In this document: piece by piece, positions 1-7,252 of the stretch
How the letters are laid out: each line of letters opens with the position of its first letter
Numbering within the stretch: the first letter of the stretch is position 1
NCBI GenBank assembly: GCA_041648175.1
Contig: JBAZPO010000002.1
Span: 124,001 to 188,000, forward strand
DNA from: Desulfobaccales bacterium
GTDB lineage: Bacteria; Desulfobacterota; Desulfobaccia; Desulfobaccales; 0-14-0-80-60-11
DNA length: 64,000 bases
Direction: 5' to 3'
Program-made: the position numbers and the translations under genes
The notes under the pieces: model-generated
What the model was told of the DNA's origin: nothing
The model's input: only the letters and a program-made list of their open reading frames with translations
The model's database searches: none

Positions 1-84
1 GGTAGACAAAGCGGCGATTTCCAGCGTTCTCACCTTCTTTTCCAGTGCGACCACTTTTTGCTCTAGTTCAGAGGTTTGAGCCAT
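1..84 (-). CDS. N-terminus of a small coiled-coil protein (runs off the window)
   Basis: Only the first 28 codons are present; the gene continues beyond base 1. They start with MAQTSELEQKVVALEKK and have leucines and valines spaced as in a heptad coiled coil. A good ribosome binding site (AAGGAGA) lies 6 bases upstream of the ATG on the minus strand, which supports a real start. The fragment is too short to assign a function. It is divergent from the YkgJ-like gene. Confidence 0.5.
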   Translation of the reverse strand, partial: MAQTSELEQKVVALEKKVRTLEIAALST

Positions 85-262
85 AGGTATCTCCTTACGG
101 CAAATTTTTTTACTAATCGGCATAAAGCCATTAATGCTTAAATAAATGTTCCATGGTCTTGGAGGCCACACCTCAGTTCTTCGACCTCATTATAAGATTT
201 TTATTTGGATCAAATTTTGATAAGATATTCATAAGCAAAGAAAAACCGTTAAGGAGTTGAAC

Positions 263-1066
263 ATGGTAGATTTGAACATGCGGGTGGTGGAGCCTCGGAA
301 ACTGACCCCGGAGAGCCGCTTCAAGTTCCGGTGTCATCCCGGGGTGTCCTGCTTCACCGAGTGCTGTGGCAAGACCACCATCATCCTTACCCCCTATGAT
401 ATCCTCCGCCTGAAAAACCGCCTCAATTTGAAGGCCGCGGACTTCCTGGCAAAATATACCCGGACGGAAGCCCATGACAAATCGGGCCTTCCCATGGTCA
501 TCATGGATATGCCCCGGTTCGAGGACCGCTGCCCCTTCGTTAAGCCCGTCGCCGGTTGCTCGGTCTATAGCGACCGCCCGGCCACCTGCCGCTATTATCC
601 GGTCGGCCAGGGCTCCCTCATCACCGAAGAAGGCCTGGATGAATTTTATTTCTTCGTGCGGGAAGAACACTGCCGCGGGTATGATGAGGATGTGGAATGG
701 ACCGTCGCCTCCTGGCGGCAAGACCAGGGCGTGGACCAGTATGACGAAATGAATCGGGAATGGAAGATCATGATGCTGCGCCGGGCCGAAAATGGCGGGC
801 CGGTCACCGACGAGCGGGGCAACCGGCTCTTCGCCATGGTCCTGTATGATCTGGACCAGTTCCGGAACTTCGTCTTCAAGAGCCGCTTCCTAAACGTCTT
901 CAGTGTGGACGATGAGGTCCGGGAGAAGATCTGGGACGATGACGAGGAACTCCTGAAGTTCGGCTATCAGTACATCAAAATGGCACTGAAGATTGCGGAT
1001 GCGGAAACCTTGGAGTTGCTCCAGCCTGTTGGCCCCGGCCCCGGCTCCACGACCATGACCTTCTAA
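263..1066 (+). CDS. YkgJ-family cysteine-cluster protein
   Basis: A 267-aa protein of the YkgJ/CxxCxxCC family, thought to bind zinc or an iron-sulfur cluster; the biochemical role is unknown. The N-terminal cluster C24-x5-C30-x3-C34-C35 is followed near residues 90-115 by a second group of cysteines in a CPFV...GCSVY...RPATCRYYP context, the usual layout. The rest is mixed alpha/beta with an acidic tail. The ATG at 263 is preferred over an upstream TTG because AAGGAG at 251-256 sits 6 bases before it. A clear terminator follows at 1079-1104, so it is probably transcribed alone. Confidence 0.8.
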   Translation: MVDLNMRVVEPRKLTPESRFKFRCHPGVSCFTECCGKTTIILTPYDILRLKNRLNLKAADFLAKYTRTEAHDKSGLPMVIMDMPRFEDRCPFVKPVAGCSVYSDRPATCRYYPVGQGSLITEEGLDEFYFFVREEHCRGYDEDVEWTVASWRQDQGVDQYDEMNREWKIMMLRRAENGGPVTDERGNRLFAMVLYDLDQFRNFVFKSRFLNVFSVDDEVREKIWDDDEELLKFGYQYIKMALKIADAETLELLQPVGPGPGSTTMTF

Positions 1067-1078
1067 CCTTGTCGGCGG

Positions 1079-1104
1079 GGCCGGGATTTCCTCCCGGCCT
1101 TTTT
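1079..1104 (+). terminator. Rho-independent terminator after the YkgJ-like gene
   Basis: Perfect 8-bp stem GGCCGGGA/TCCCGGCC with a 5-base loop followed by five T residues, starting 12 bases after the stop codon of the upstream gene. Confidence 0.85.
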
Positions 1105-1140
1105 GCCGAAAGGCCTTCCTTAAAAGCAACGAGGGCTGTC

Positions 1141-1572
1141 ATGACCACAACCTCTGAGACTCAGGCCAGCGCCGCGGAAATCACCGAGATTCTGGATAAT
1201 CACCGGGTGGTGGCGGTGGTGGGGTTGTCCTCCGACCCCAACCGGCCCAGCTTTCAAGTAGCCCACTATTTGCAGGCGCACGGCTACCGCATTGTGCCGG
1301 TCAATCCGGGCTGCCGGGAGATTTTGGGTGAAAAGTGTTACGCCAGCCTCCGGGATATTCCTTTCCCGGTGGAAGTCGTGGACATTTTCCGCAAAGTGGA
1401 TGCCATCCCCGGGATCGTCGATGAAGCCATTGCGGTGGGTGCCAAGGTAATATGGATGCAGCAGGGTCTGGAAGAGGCCGCCTCGGCCCTCAAGGCCAGG
1501 CAGGCGGGCCTGAACGTGGTCATGGACCGTTGCCTGAAGATCGAGCATCATCAGCGCCATCAGCATGCATAA
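1141..1572 (+). CDS. CoA-binding protein (YccU-like, Rossmann fold)
   Basis: A 143-aa single-domain protein of the CoA_binding family, the small proteins that resemble the CoA-binding domain of succinyl-CoA synthetase. The glycine-rich N-terminus VVAVVGLSSDPNRPS, the segment YRIVPVNPG, then EVVDIFRK and the conserved AKVIWMQQGL are all in the expected order. The C-terminus is rich in histidine (HHQRHQHA). The ATG at 1141 gives the usual family length; earlier in-frame non-ATG starts would add an unrelated leader overlapping the terminator. The specific ligand and pathway are unknown. Confidence 0.85.
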   Translation: MTTTSETQASAAEITEILDNHRVVAVVGLSSDPNRPSFQVAHYLQAHGYRIVPVNPGCREILGEKCYASLRDIPFPVEVVDIFRKVDAIPGIVDEAIAVGAKVIWMQQGLEEAASALKARQAGLNVVMDRCLKIEHHQRHQHA

Positions 1573-1619
1573 AATTCGGGTGGGTGCCCACCTGTTTGCC
1601 AGGAAGGAGTCTCGACCCC

Positions 1620-1982
1620 ATGGAAATTACCCTGTTCAACAAGAATGGCAAGCCGGTCTCCTACATCGCCGATGACGGTGAGACCATCTACCTGTGGGAT
1701 GGCCGCCCGGTGGCGTATCTCTCCGAGGACAAGGTCTACGGCTGGCAAGGCCGGCAATTGGGCTGGTTTCATAACGGCACCGTCTTCGACATCTATGGCC
1801 TGCGCGCCGGTTTTATCAAGAGCAAATCCCCCATAGCCACGGAAATGGAACCGCTCAAGTCCCAGAAGCAATTCAAACCGGCCAGGGGGAAAAAACAATC
1901 GCAGGTGATCAAACCGATTTTGTGCTACGGTTACTCCAATAATAACCTGGAAGATCTCCTGGAAGCGGAGAGCCCGCACTAA
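1620..1982 (+). CDS. 4-fold beta flower protein
   Basis: A 120-aa protein whose first ~70 residues repeat short strands of the type 'x-G-x-x-(V/I)-(A/S)-Y-(I/L)', for example PVSYIADDGETIYLWDG, PVAYLSEDKVYGWQG and LGWFHNGTVFD. This pattern is known from the 4-fold beta flower domain, named for its structure, with no assigned function. The tail is basic (KPARGKKQ) and ends acidic. The ATG at 1620 has an AAGGAGT site about 10 bases upstream. It lies 47 bases after the CoA-binding gene and 54 bases before comM, probably in one transcription unit. Confidence 0.75.
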   Translation: MEITLFNKNGKPVSYIADDGETIYLWDGRPVAYLSEDKVYGWQGRQLGWFHNGTVFDIYGLRAGFIKSKSPIATEMEPLKSQKQFKPARGKKQSQVIKPILCYGYSNNNLEDLLEAESPH

Positions 1983-2036
1983 CCATATCGTGGTCCAGAT
2001 AACCGCTCATTACCTGCTTACTCTCCCGGAAAACCC

Positions 2037-2246
2037 ATGCTTGCCAGGGTGAAAAGCGGGGCCCTGTTGGGGGTGGATGCCTACATCGTCGATGTGGAGG
2101 TGGACCTAGCCCCGGGCCTGCCCGCCTTTACCACCGTGGGCTTGGCCGAAACCGCAGTCAAAGAAAGTAAAGATCGGGTCAGGGCCGCGGTGAAAAACTC
2201 CGGCTATAAGTTCCCCGATAACCGCGTTACTATAAACCTAATCTAA
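2037..2246 (+). pseudogene. comM: comM (yifB) 5' fragment, interrupted by an integrated element
   Basis: The first 64 codons of a ComM/YifB Mg-chelatase-like AAA+ ATPase: MLARVKSGALLGVDAYIVDV... GLPAFTTVGLAETAVKES... DNRVTIN. ComM is a branch-migration helicase that acts in natural transformation. The reading frame enters the mobile element at 2231 and stops at 2244-2246. Joining 2037-2230 to 11641-12970 restores one 1,524-base frame encoding 507 aa, the normal length, with the junction reading RVTINLAPADIRK. The gene was therefore cut cleanly without loss of bases. The fragment alone holds only part of the N-terminal Lon-protease-like fold and no ATPase motifs. Confidence 0.95.
2221..2240. 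other. attL of the comM element
   Basis: Left junction. The comM half (…CGCGTT) meets the element half (TATAAACCT, 2231-2239) across the dinucleotide AC at 2229-2230. The element half is the exact inverted repeat of the element half at the other end (AGGTTTATA, 11630-11638), which places the crossover at the AC. Confidence 0.85.
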
Positions 2247-2308
2247 TCGGCCAGTATAAGGCGAACCTGGGTAACTACCATTTATTGCTGGGAAGCCGGG
2301 CGGCTTAA
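2231..2308 (+). other. Detached 3' end of the large serine recombinase gene
   Basis: When the element is circular, the recombinase frame that reaches 11640 continues at 2231. It reads Y-KPNLIGQYKANLGNY-HLLLGSRAA and stops at TAA 2306-2308. That gives a 568-aa enzyme. In the integrated state these 25 codons are stranded at the opposite end of the element and out of reach of the gene. Confidence 0.8.
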
Positions 2309-2325
2309 GGGGGTATTCTTGGCTT

Positions 2326-2664
2326 TTATTTTACAAATTCCCCATTGACCCAGCCTACGGCGCCACGGGAGCGACCATTCAGAATTCTAACTTTGCGGCG
2401 GTAAGATAGCCGAGAACTACCAGATTTAATAACCGAACATTGAGTGCCATTATCTACCAGAGCGGCGATAGTCTGAAGAAAAAGAGGATCAGAGGGTTCT
2501 TTTTTTTCAGAAATGTGTTTGATGGCATAGTCCATCAAGTCCTCGGTTTTAAAGACGATAACTTTCCCGCTAGGAGCTTCCAAGGTTTCTGCAAATCCTG
2601 GAACGGCTAAAAGAAATGCTAAAAATAGGGAAAATATGCCAATCTTCTTTCGAAAATGTAGCAT
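2326..2664 (-). CDS. Small exported protein with SH3-like C-terminus (element cargo)
   Basis: A 112-aa protein with a clear signal peptide: basic RKK, then a hydrophobic run IGIFSLFLAFLLAVPG and a likely cut after GFA. The mature part ends with SRLSYRRKVRILNGRSRGAVGWVNGEFV, which resembles bacterial SH3-like segments ('R..V..G...GWV'), but I do not recognise a named family. A strong Shine-Dalgarno (AGGAGG) precedes the ATG. It is the last of three minus-strand genes in the element, with 39 bases between it and the gene before. An envelope role is inferred from the signal peptide only. Confidence 0.65.
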   Translation of the reverse strand: MLHFRKKIGIFSLFLAFLLAVPGFAETLEAPSGKVIVFKTEDLMDYAIKHISEKKEPSDPLFLQTIAALVDNGTQCSVIKSGSSRLSYRRKVRILNGRSRGAVGWVNGEFVK

Positions 2665-2703
2665 GACCGCCTCCTGCTTTTATATTTTCATTTCTTTTCT
2701 AAC

Positions 2704-3072
2704 TCAACTCCCCCGCCTTGTGAAGTCGAATTTGATTTCCTTCTTTGGTTCAATTTCCTGCTTCCCTTGGTCAAAACTAAAGGTTTCCCCGCAATAACGG
2801 CATTTCTTGGCAGCCTTCTTGATAGTTTCCGCACACTGGGGGCAAACTTTGGTTTCATCTTCGGGTTCAGGAGAGTAGGGAATTGGGGGCAATTCATGGG
2901 CTATTATGACTGGAGGTATCTCATCTTTGTTAGAAGAAATAAGAAGTGCAAAGAGAAGTCCAAAAGGACCCAAGAGAATCCCGAGCAAAAACCAGCCAAA
3001 TACGCTGCGGCCCTTGTTGGAGGCTGCAATAGCCGCCCCGATACCAAAGAGAATCCAAATAATCAGGAGCAT
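2704..3072 (-). CDS. Membrane protein with cytoplasmic zinc ribbon (element cargo)
   Basis: A 122-aa protein. Residues 1-20 and about 23-46 form two hydrophobic segments (LLIIWILFGIGAAIAAS and VFGWFLLGILLGPFGLLFALL) separated by a short SNKGRS turn. A proline/acidic linker leads to a zinc ribbon CPQC-x10-CRYC near residues 80-97. The C-terminus is charged. AGGAGGGG precedes the ATG. Proteins with two membrane segments and a zinc ribbon are common and mostly uncharacterised. In a mobile element a role in superinfection exclusion or signalling is possible, but nothing in the sequence proves it. Confidence 0.65.
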   Translation of the reverse strand: MLLIIWILFGIGAAIAASNKGRSVFGWFLLGILLGPFGLLFALLISSNKDEIPPVIIAHELPPIPYSPEPEDETKVCPQCAETIKKAAKKCRYCGETFSFDQGKQEIEPKKEIKFDFTRRGS

Positions 3073-3108
3073 GATGACCCCTCCTGATACCCCCTATACC
3101 CGGGTAGC

Positions 3109-3555
3109 CTAAGCGGGCCTTTTGCCGGAAAAGCGATCATAATCATTAGTAAACTGTGATTGCAGCTCCCTTGGCGACCGAAAAAGGCAACCCTTCGGCC
3201 TCGTGGCCCCGGGGTCAATTCGAACCTTGCCCCCTACCAGGCTTATATTCAGACCATCCTCTTGGGGATACAGTTCCTTCTTGCAGTCCTGGTCCGGGCA
3301 GCGGGTAAACTCCTGTCTGTCGTCTCCGCTATGGTTGAAGAAATGCGGGATGAGAACTTCTTTATCGTTTGATTCCTTCACTTCCATTTCGCCCCACATC
3401 AACTGCCTACAGTTTCTACAGGCCAAAATGTAAAGTACCTTGACTCGGGGGGCGTATTTGGGGATATTCCGCCACTGCTCTTTAAGGTCTTCATCTCTAA
3501 CGTTTTCGTCCCAATAAGTCGCCTTGTAGATTTCCGCCTCCACCTTCCTTTCCAT
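3109..3555 (-). CDS. Hypothetical cysteine-pair protein (element cargo)
   Basis: A 148-aa soluble protein I cannot assign. It contains two cysteine pairs, CRNC near residue 49 and CPDQDC near residue 87, about 35 residues apart, which could together bind one zinc ion. The N-terminus is charged and rich in Trp/Tyr (YKATYWDENVRDEDLKEQW). The ATG is preceded by GGAGGT at a good distance. It is first in the three-gene minus-strand group and divergent from the XRE regulator; the shared intergenic space (3556-3724) probably holds both promoters. Confidence 0.6.
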   Translation of the reverse strand: MERKVEAEIYKATYWDENVRDEDLKEQWRNIPKYAPRVKVLYILACRNCRQLMWGEMEVKESNDKEVLIPHFFNHSGDDRQEFTRCPDQDCKKELYPQEDGLNISLVGGKVRIDPGATRPKGCLFRSPRELQSQFTNDYDRFSGKRPA

Positions 3556-3658
3556 GGCCTACCTCCATTCTTATCCCTTGCACACTTGGAAGGCATTGTC
3601 AAAGAAAATCGCCCCCTTAAAAAAATATTAGGCGTCCAATTAGGGGTTAGGGCCGGAA

Positions 3659-3689
3659 ATATTTATATTAAAGTTAACCTATATTTATA
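3659..3689. promoter_or_regulatory. Possible operator pair between the divergent element operons
   Basis: The 9-mer ATATTTATA occurs at 3659-3667 and again at 3681-3689, 22 bases apart (about two helical turns), flanking GTTAAC. This AT-rich spot lies in the divergent promoter region just upstream of an XRE-type regulator, where an autoregulatory operator would be expected. The function is inferred. Confidence 0.35.
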
Positions 3690-3724
3690 GCCAAAAACAA
3701 CCCACTTTATCCGGGGGGTAACGC

Positions 3725-3946
3725 ATGAATCTAAAGGAAGCAAGACGAAGTAAGAACATGAGCCAGGTGGAACTTGCAAAGAAAATCGGCGTAACAGTGT
3801 TGATGATTTCCTTGTACGAAAACAATAGGTCGATACCCCGGCCCGCAACGAGAAAGAAAATCGAGCAAGTCTTGGGGCTGGTTGACTGGCCTACGGAAAG
3901 GACGCAGCACCTCAAGGTGCCGACATTAATAGGAGGTAAAACATGA
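3725..3946 (+). CDS. XRE/Cro-type HTH regulator
   Basis: A 73-aa DNA-binding protein. Residues 3-55 form an HTH_3 domain: LKEARRSKNMSQVELAKKIGV, then the recognition helix region TVLMISLYENNRSIP and KIEQVLG, the standard Cro/CI layout. No dimerisation domain follows. It overlaps the capsid gene by 4 bases (ATGA), so the two are probably translationally coupled, and it opens the structural operon of the element. It is the likely switch regulator of the element. Binding to the repeats at 3659-3689 or to the palindrome at 6663-6680 is a guess. Confidence 0.85.
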   Translation: MNLKEARRSKNMSQVELAKKIGVTVLMISLYENNRSIPRPATRKKIEQVLGLVDWPTERTQHLKVPTLIGGKT

Positions 3947-5058
3947 TCCATATCAGCGAAAGTCAGATGGAGCGCTTGCTTGGCATGAACCGGGCAATCA
4001 GCGGCCCGTTTGAGCCGGGGGCATATCGCCCGTTCATCGGCAGTGACGGTAAAACTTACGTTACCATCAAAGACGGCGTAAACAGACCAATGATCAACTC
4101 CGCCGGTGCAACTTACATGGCCTTTGAGCCCAACGGCAAACTCAAAACTGTTATGGCTGGCCCCGATGTTTACGCAACATTGCGCCGGGACGAATGGAAG
4201 CAGTTGGATGAAACGGTTTTGGAGACCGCCCACATTCACCTTGTCGGCATTCAGGACCTCATCAATGCCGGGCTAACCGTCAACATTCCCTCCTTGGGCA
4301 CCACCGAATTTGAGAGCCATACAATGAGCGAGTCGATGGAGGCCGGGGTTAGCATGGACCCTGCGGTCCGCACCAGGAAGGACAGGCCCGAATACGGGGC
4401 GGTGTACACGCCCATGCCGTTGATTCACTCGGATTTCTCCATTGGAAAGCGCCCATTGGAGGCCAGCCGCAAAGGCACCGGCTCCGACTTGCAGGTGGAT
4501 TCCGTTGCCCAGGCGACCCGCGTCGTCTCCGAACGCCTGGAGAGGATGCTGTTCGCCGATGAGACCTATAAATTCGGGCGGGGCTTGGTTTACAGCTACA
4601 CGAATCATCCTGACAGGACCCAAAAAGTCCTGGTTGAAAGCTGGCTTACGGCCGATCCGGGGGATATCCTGGACGATGTTCTTGGCATGGTGCAGGCCAG
4701 CCTTGAGAGCCGACATTACGGCCCCTGGACGCTCTACATCCCCGCCGCCTACACGATTGTGATGGACCGGGATTACGTTCTGTTGGAGCAGGGCAAAATG
4801 TTGATACGGGACCGTCTTATGAAGGTCGAAGGTATCAAGGACATTAAGGCAGCCCCCTTCTTGGCCGACGACAACATCTTGCTCGTCAGCATGGAATCCA
4901 GCACTGTCAGACTGCTTCACGGCCTTTCCCCCACCGTTCTACAATGGACGCTCAACGGGGGGTTCACGAATGAATTTGCGGTCGTGGCCTGCATGATCCC
5001 GCAGATCAGAAGTGATCATTACGGTCGGTCTGGCATTGTTCACGCTGCCACGTTGTAG
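3943..5058 (+). CDS. HK97-fold capsid protein, encapsulin-like
   Basis: A 371-aa protein best explained as a major capsid protein of the HK97 fold. Residues about 155-215 contain a signature also seen in encapsulins and related phage capsids: PLIHSDFSIGKRPLEAS with a short glycine run, then an alpha helix QVDSVAQATRVVSERLERM followed by F..D. The C-terminal half has alternating strands and the segment WTLYIPAAYTIVMDRDY, typical of the axial domain. It is translationally coupled to the XRE gene, with AGGAGG at 3931-3936. A DUF2213-like protease follows 3 bases later, the usual partner of a phage capsid gene, although here the protease comes after the capsid. The assignment is by pattern, not by database search. 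Confidence 0.7.
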   Translation: MIHISESQMERLLGMNRAISGPFEPGAYRPFIGSDGKTYVTIKDGVNRPMINSAGATYMAFEPNGKLKTVMAGPDVYATLRRDEWKQLDETVLETAHIHLVGIQDLINAGLTVNIPSLGTTEFESHTMSESMEAGVSMDPAVRTRKDRPEYGAVYTPMPLIHSDFSIGKRPLEASRKGTGSDLQVDSVAQATRVVSERLERMLFADETYKFGRGLVYSYTNHPDRTQKVLVESWLTADPGDILDDVLGMVQASLESRHYGPWTLYIPAAYTIVMDRDYVLLEQGKMLIRDRLMKVEGIKDIKAAPFLADDNILLVSMESSTVRLLHGLSPTVLQWTLNGGFTNEFAVVACMIPQIRSDHYGRSGIVHAATL

Positions 5059-5061
5059 GGA

Positions 5062-5808
5062 ATGGCGATGGAATACCTCACCGTCTATCTGGAAACCCCG
5101 TGGACCCGCCAAGGGGGCAACTTCGTAGCCCCTTGCACATTGATGGTGGAGGGAGTTCACTCGGGGAGCCATGGGCCGGTCTTCCACCCCGCCCACGTTC
5201 TCAAGGCCAACACCCCGAAGTGGGAAGGCCAGCCCGTGACCGTTGATCATCCCAAGCAAGACGGCCAATACGTTGACGTCAACAGCTCAAAGGCGATCTG
5301 GGATAAATATGTCGTCGGCCGGGTGACCAAGCCATATTACGATGAGAACAAGAAGGCCATTAGGGGCACGATCCAGATTCCTGCGAACCATGCCAGGGCG
5401 GCGGAGATCATAAAGCTCCCCGGCGAGGTCAGCGTCGGGATTTTCTCCGATTACACCGAAACATACGGCCAGCATGGCGGCCAGGAGTACAATCGCTGTT
5501 CCATCACCCACGAACCAAACCATTTGGCCATCTTACCTGATGGGGTTGGCGCATGTTCAAAAAAAGCAGGGTGCGGCCTAAGAGTGAACAGCGGCGTGGA
5601 GATACTTGGAGACGCCCTTGCACAATGGATCAACAATTTACGAAGAGAGGCGAGAAACAACATGGAAAACAACCACGAACATGAGGCCGTTTATCCAATC
5701 GAAGTCCTTGAAGCCGAGTTCCTCGAACAGCAAAAGGCCCGCAAGCAGCCGGAACAGTCAGAGCAGGACCACTCTGACGAGGCCGTCTTTCCCCCGGAGG
5801 TGGTGTGA
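5062..5808 (+). CDS. DUF2213-like capsid maturation protease
   Basis: A 248-aa protein similar in pattern to the DUF2213 group of phage prohead proteases. Key stretches are MVEGVHSGSHGPVFHPAHVL, WEGQPVTVDHP, VVGRVTKPYYDENKKAIRGT, a strand VSVGIFSDYTE and NRCSITHEPNHLAILPDGVG near residues 148-170, which matches the family's 'NHLA(L/I)VP.G' box. After residue 175 a separate, charged tail begins (N/H/E/Q-rich). It contains two near copies of EAVYPIEV and EAVFPPEV. Such a tail could be a scaffold or targeting segment. The start could also be the ATG at 5068. Its last bases overlap the next gene (TGATG). Confidence 0.7.
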   Translation: MAMEYLTVYLETPWTRQGGNFVAPCTLMVEGVHSGSHGPVFHPAHVLKANTPKWEGQPVTVDHPKQDGQYVDVNSSKAIWDKYVVGRVTKPYYDENKKAIRGTIQIPANHARAAEIIKLPGEVSVGIFSDYTETYGQHGGQEYNRCSITHEPNHLAILPDGVGACSKKAGCGLRVNSGVEILGDALAQWINNLRREARNNMENNHEHEAVYPIEVLEAEFLEQQKARKQPEQSEQDHSDEAVFPPEVV

Positions 5809-6443
5809 TGCCCAGGCGCTACAAGATCGGCGAACAAGTGGAGTACGACCAACAGTTTGACCATTTGAAAGAGCAATCGGCCTTTCTGAATCCCAAGGGC
5901 CGGGTGATAAACAACCTTCTAATGGAGGCCACCAACGATCCTGATTCGCTGCTGGCTGAGTGGATGAAAACCAATCTCCCCAAGTCCCAGGCCGCCCTTG
6001 AGGCCGCCATTCAGGATTTCGACAAGGCCAGGGACAAGGCGTGGCGATGTGGCAAGCCGGTTCCTGAGAACGAACCCGATGCCATACGGGAAAAGCGGCT
6101 CAGGGCAGAGGCCAAGGTTGATATCGTCGCCGATGAAATCGTGGCCCTGAAACGCATGGCAGAGGCCAAGAAAAAGGCCGAACTCGCCCGGAAGGCGACC
6201 CCGATCCTGCCACACGGCCCCTGCGGTCTTGCAATCGGCGAGCCGGTTCGGATGATTGACAATCAGGATGTCGTGGAGCGGGACGGCGAGCTGTTCATAA
6301 GCTGCAAGGGGTCGCCCTATGACGGCCTTGCCTTGCCCGTATACAACGTCGAAATTGTGATGCCGTTCTTGCGTGCCTGCCGCATGGCACGGAAGGAAGG
6401 CGGCAGGGCCGACGCCCCCTGGCCTAAAAGGGCCGAGGCATAA
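5808..6443 (+). CDS. Hypothetical helical protein of the element's structural operon
   Basis: A 211-aa protein, start overlapping the preceding stop codon. The central part (about residues 60-130) is highly charged and Ala/Lys/Glu-rich and is predicted to be a long helix or coiled coil (REKRLRAEAKVDIVADEIVALKRMAEAKKKAELARK). The C-terminal 80 residues look globular (GPCGLAIGEPVRMIDNQDVVERDGELFISCKG). I do not recognise a family. Its place directly after capsid and protease genes suggests a scaffold, head-decoration or packaging role, but that is inference only. Confidence 0.6.
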   Translation: MPRRYKIGEQVEYDQQFDHLKEQSAFLNPKGRVINNLLMEATNDPDSLLAEWMKTNLPKSQAALEAAIQDFDKARDKAWRCGKPVPENEPDAIREKRLRAEAKVDIVADEIVALKRMAEAKKKAELARKATPILPHGPCGLAIGEPVRMIDNQDVVERDGELFISCKGSPYDGLALPVYNVEIVMPFLRACRMARKEGGRADAPWPKRAEA

Positions 6444-6465
6444 AGGATTTTTGTAGGAGTAGTCG

Positions 6466-6576
6466 ATGTTTGCGTTCACTTGCATATCGGCCCATGCCCA
6501 GGCGGAGTTCACCCCGGTCCTCCTTTCCGGCACCGCACAGCATAGCCCACCAACCGGCCTTGGCCCCGGACATTAG
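6466..6576 (+). CDS. Possible 36-aa leader peptide
   Basis: A short frame starting MFAFTCISAHAQAEFTPVLL with a good TAGGAG site 5 bases upstream of its ATG. It ends exactly in the left arm of the strong hairpin at 6560-6612, a layout seen in leader peptides that tune an RNA structure. It may equally be chance. Confidence 0.3.
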   Translation: MFAFTCISAHAQAEFTPVLLSGTAQHSPPTGLGPGH

Positions 6577-6612
6577 CCCGCTTCCCTCGCTGGACGGGCT
6601 GTCCGGGGCCAA
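6560..6612. promoter_or_regulatory. Strong hairpin in the element
   Basis: Arms TTGGCCCCGGACA...GCCCG and CGGGC...TGTCCGGGGCCAA pair almost perfectly (about 18 bp with a 3-base bulge, 14-base loop). No T-run follows, so it is not a standard terminator. It may be a cis-acting RNA structure, a replication structure or a packaging signal. Confidence 0.5.
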
Positions 6613-6662
6613 GGCCAACCTTTATCGGGGTGCCTGATTATCGGCCCTGTTTGGGCTGAAAA

Positions 6663-6680
6663 CCCTAACTTAAGTTAGGG
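6663..6680. promoter_or_regulatory. Perfect 18-bp palindrome (operator candidate)
   Basis: CCCTAACTTAAGTTAGGG is its own reverse complement and lies 46 bases upstream of the next gene's start, where a repressor or activator could bind. Confidence 0.45.
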
Positions 6681-6726
6681 CTAACGAGATTTTAAATCGG
6701 GGCCGGAAGAGTAAAGGAGAAATAAG

Positions 6727-6939
6727 ATGATCGAAATCGAAGGATGGGCGGTCCAGATGACGGAAAAGGCGGTGCTTTTCGTCCCGCAGTCACAAATGGA
6801 CCGGCCGTGCTGGCTGCCCAAGAGCCAGGTCAGCGTCTCCATCGGCGAATGGAGCGACACCTTGCTTATTCCCGAATGGCTGGCGCAAAACAATGGCCTT
6901 CGGGTCTTACCCCGGGCTCCCAGGAGGTCCGCCAGATGA
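6727..6939 (+). CDS. Small hypothetical protein of the element
   Basis: A 70-aa protein (MIEIEGWAVQMTEKAVLFVP...). The alternating strands followed by W-L/P-x-S and EWLAQNNG resemble a small beta barrel, but no family is recognised. AAAGGAG precedes the ATG by 6 bases. Its stop overlaps the start of the next small gene (ATGA), so the two are coupled. Confidence 0.55.
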   Translation: MIEIEGWAVQMTEKAVLFVPQSQMDRPCWLPKSQVSVSIGEWSDTLLIPEWLAQNNGLRVLPRAPRRSAR

Positions 6940-7142
6940 GCGCCGAAGAATATGAACGCCTGGCCGCTATTTACACACCGAAGCCGGCCCGGAGGACCTG
7001 CCTTCAGTGTGATAAAAAATTCGATTCCCAGGACCCGGAAAACCGGATTTGCAAGCCCTGCCGAAAGGCCCTGGGTATACCTCTTGCCGATGCGCCGGGG
7101 CCGCCGCCGGGTCGAGGGCGGTTGGATGGAAACCAACTATAA
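6936..7142 (+). CDS. Small zinc-ribbon protein
   Basis: A 68-aa protein starting MSAEEYERLAA. It has a four-cysteine zinc motif CLQC-x15-CKPC near residues 25-45, preceded by a basic segment KPARRT. AGGAGG lies 8 bases before the ATG. Small zinc-ribbon proteins of this kind are frequent in phages and often act on transcription. The C-terminus is Pro/Gly-rich. Coupled to the previous gene by a 4-base overlap. Confidence 0.6.
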   Translation: MSAEEYERLAAIYTPKPARRTCLQCDKKFDSQDPENRICKPCRKALGIPLADAPGPPPGRGRLDGNQL

Positions 7143-7252
7143 TATGAACAGAGAGTTTCCCTTGGCTTACTGGGGCCTGAGAATCCCAGGAAAAAGGGGC
7201 GGTGCCTCCACACCGCTCCTGCCCAGGGAATTATGCCTTGGAGGGGGCAACG

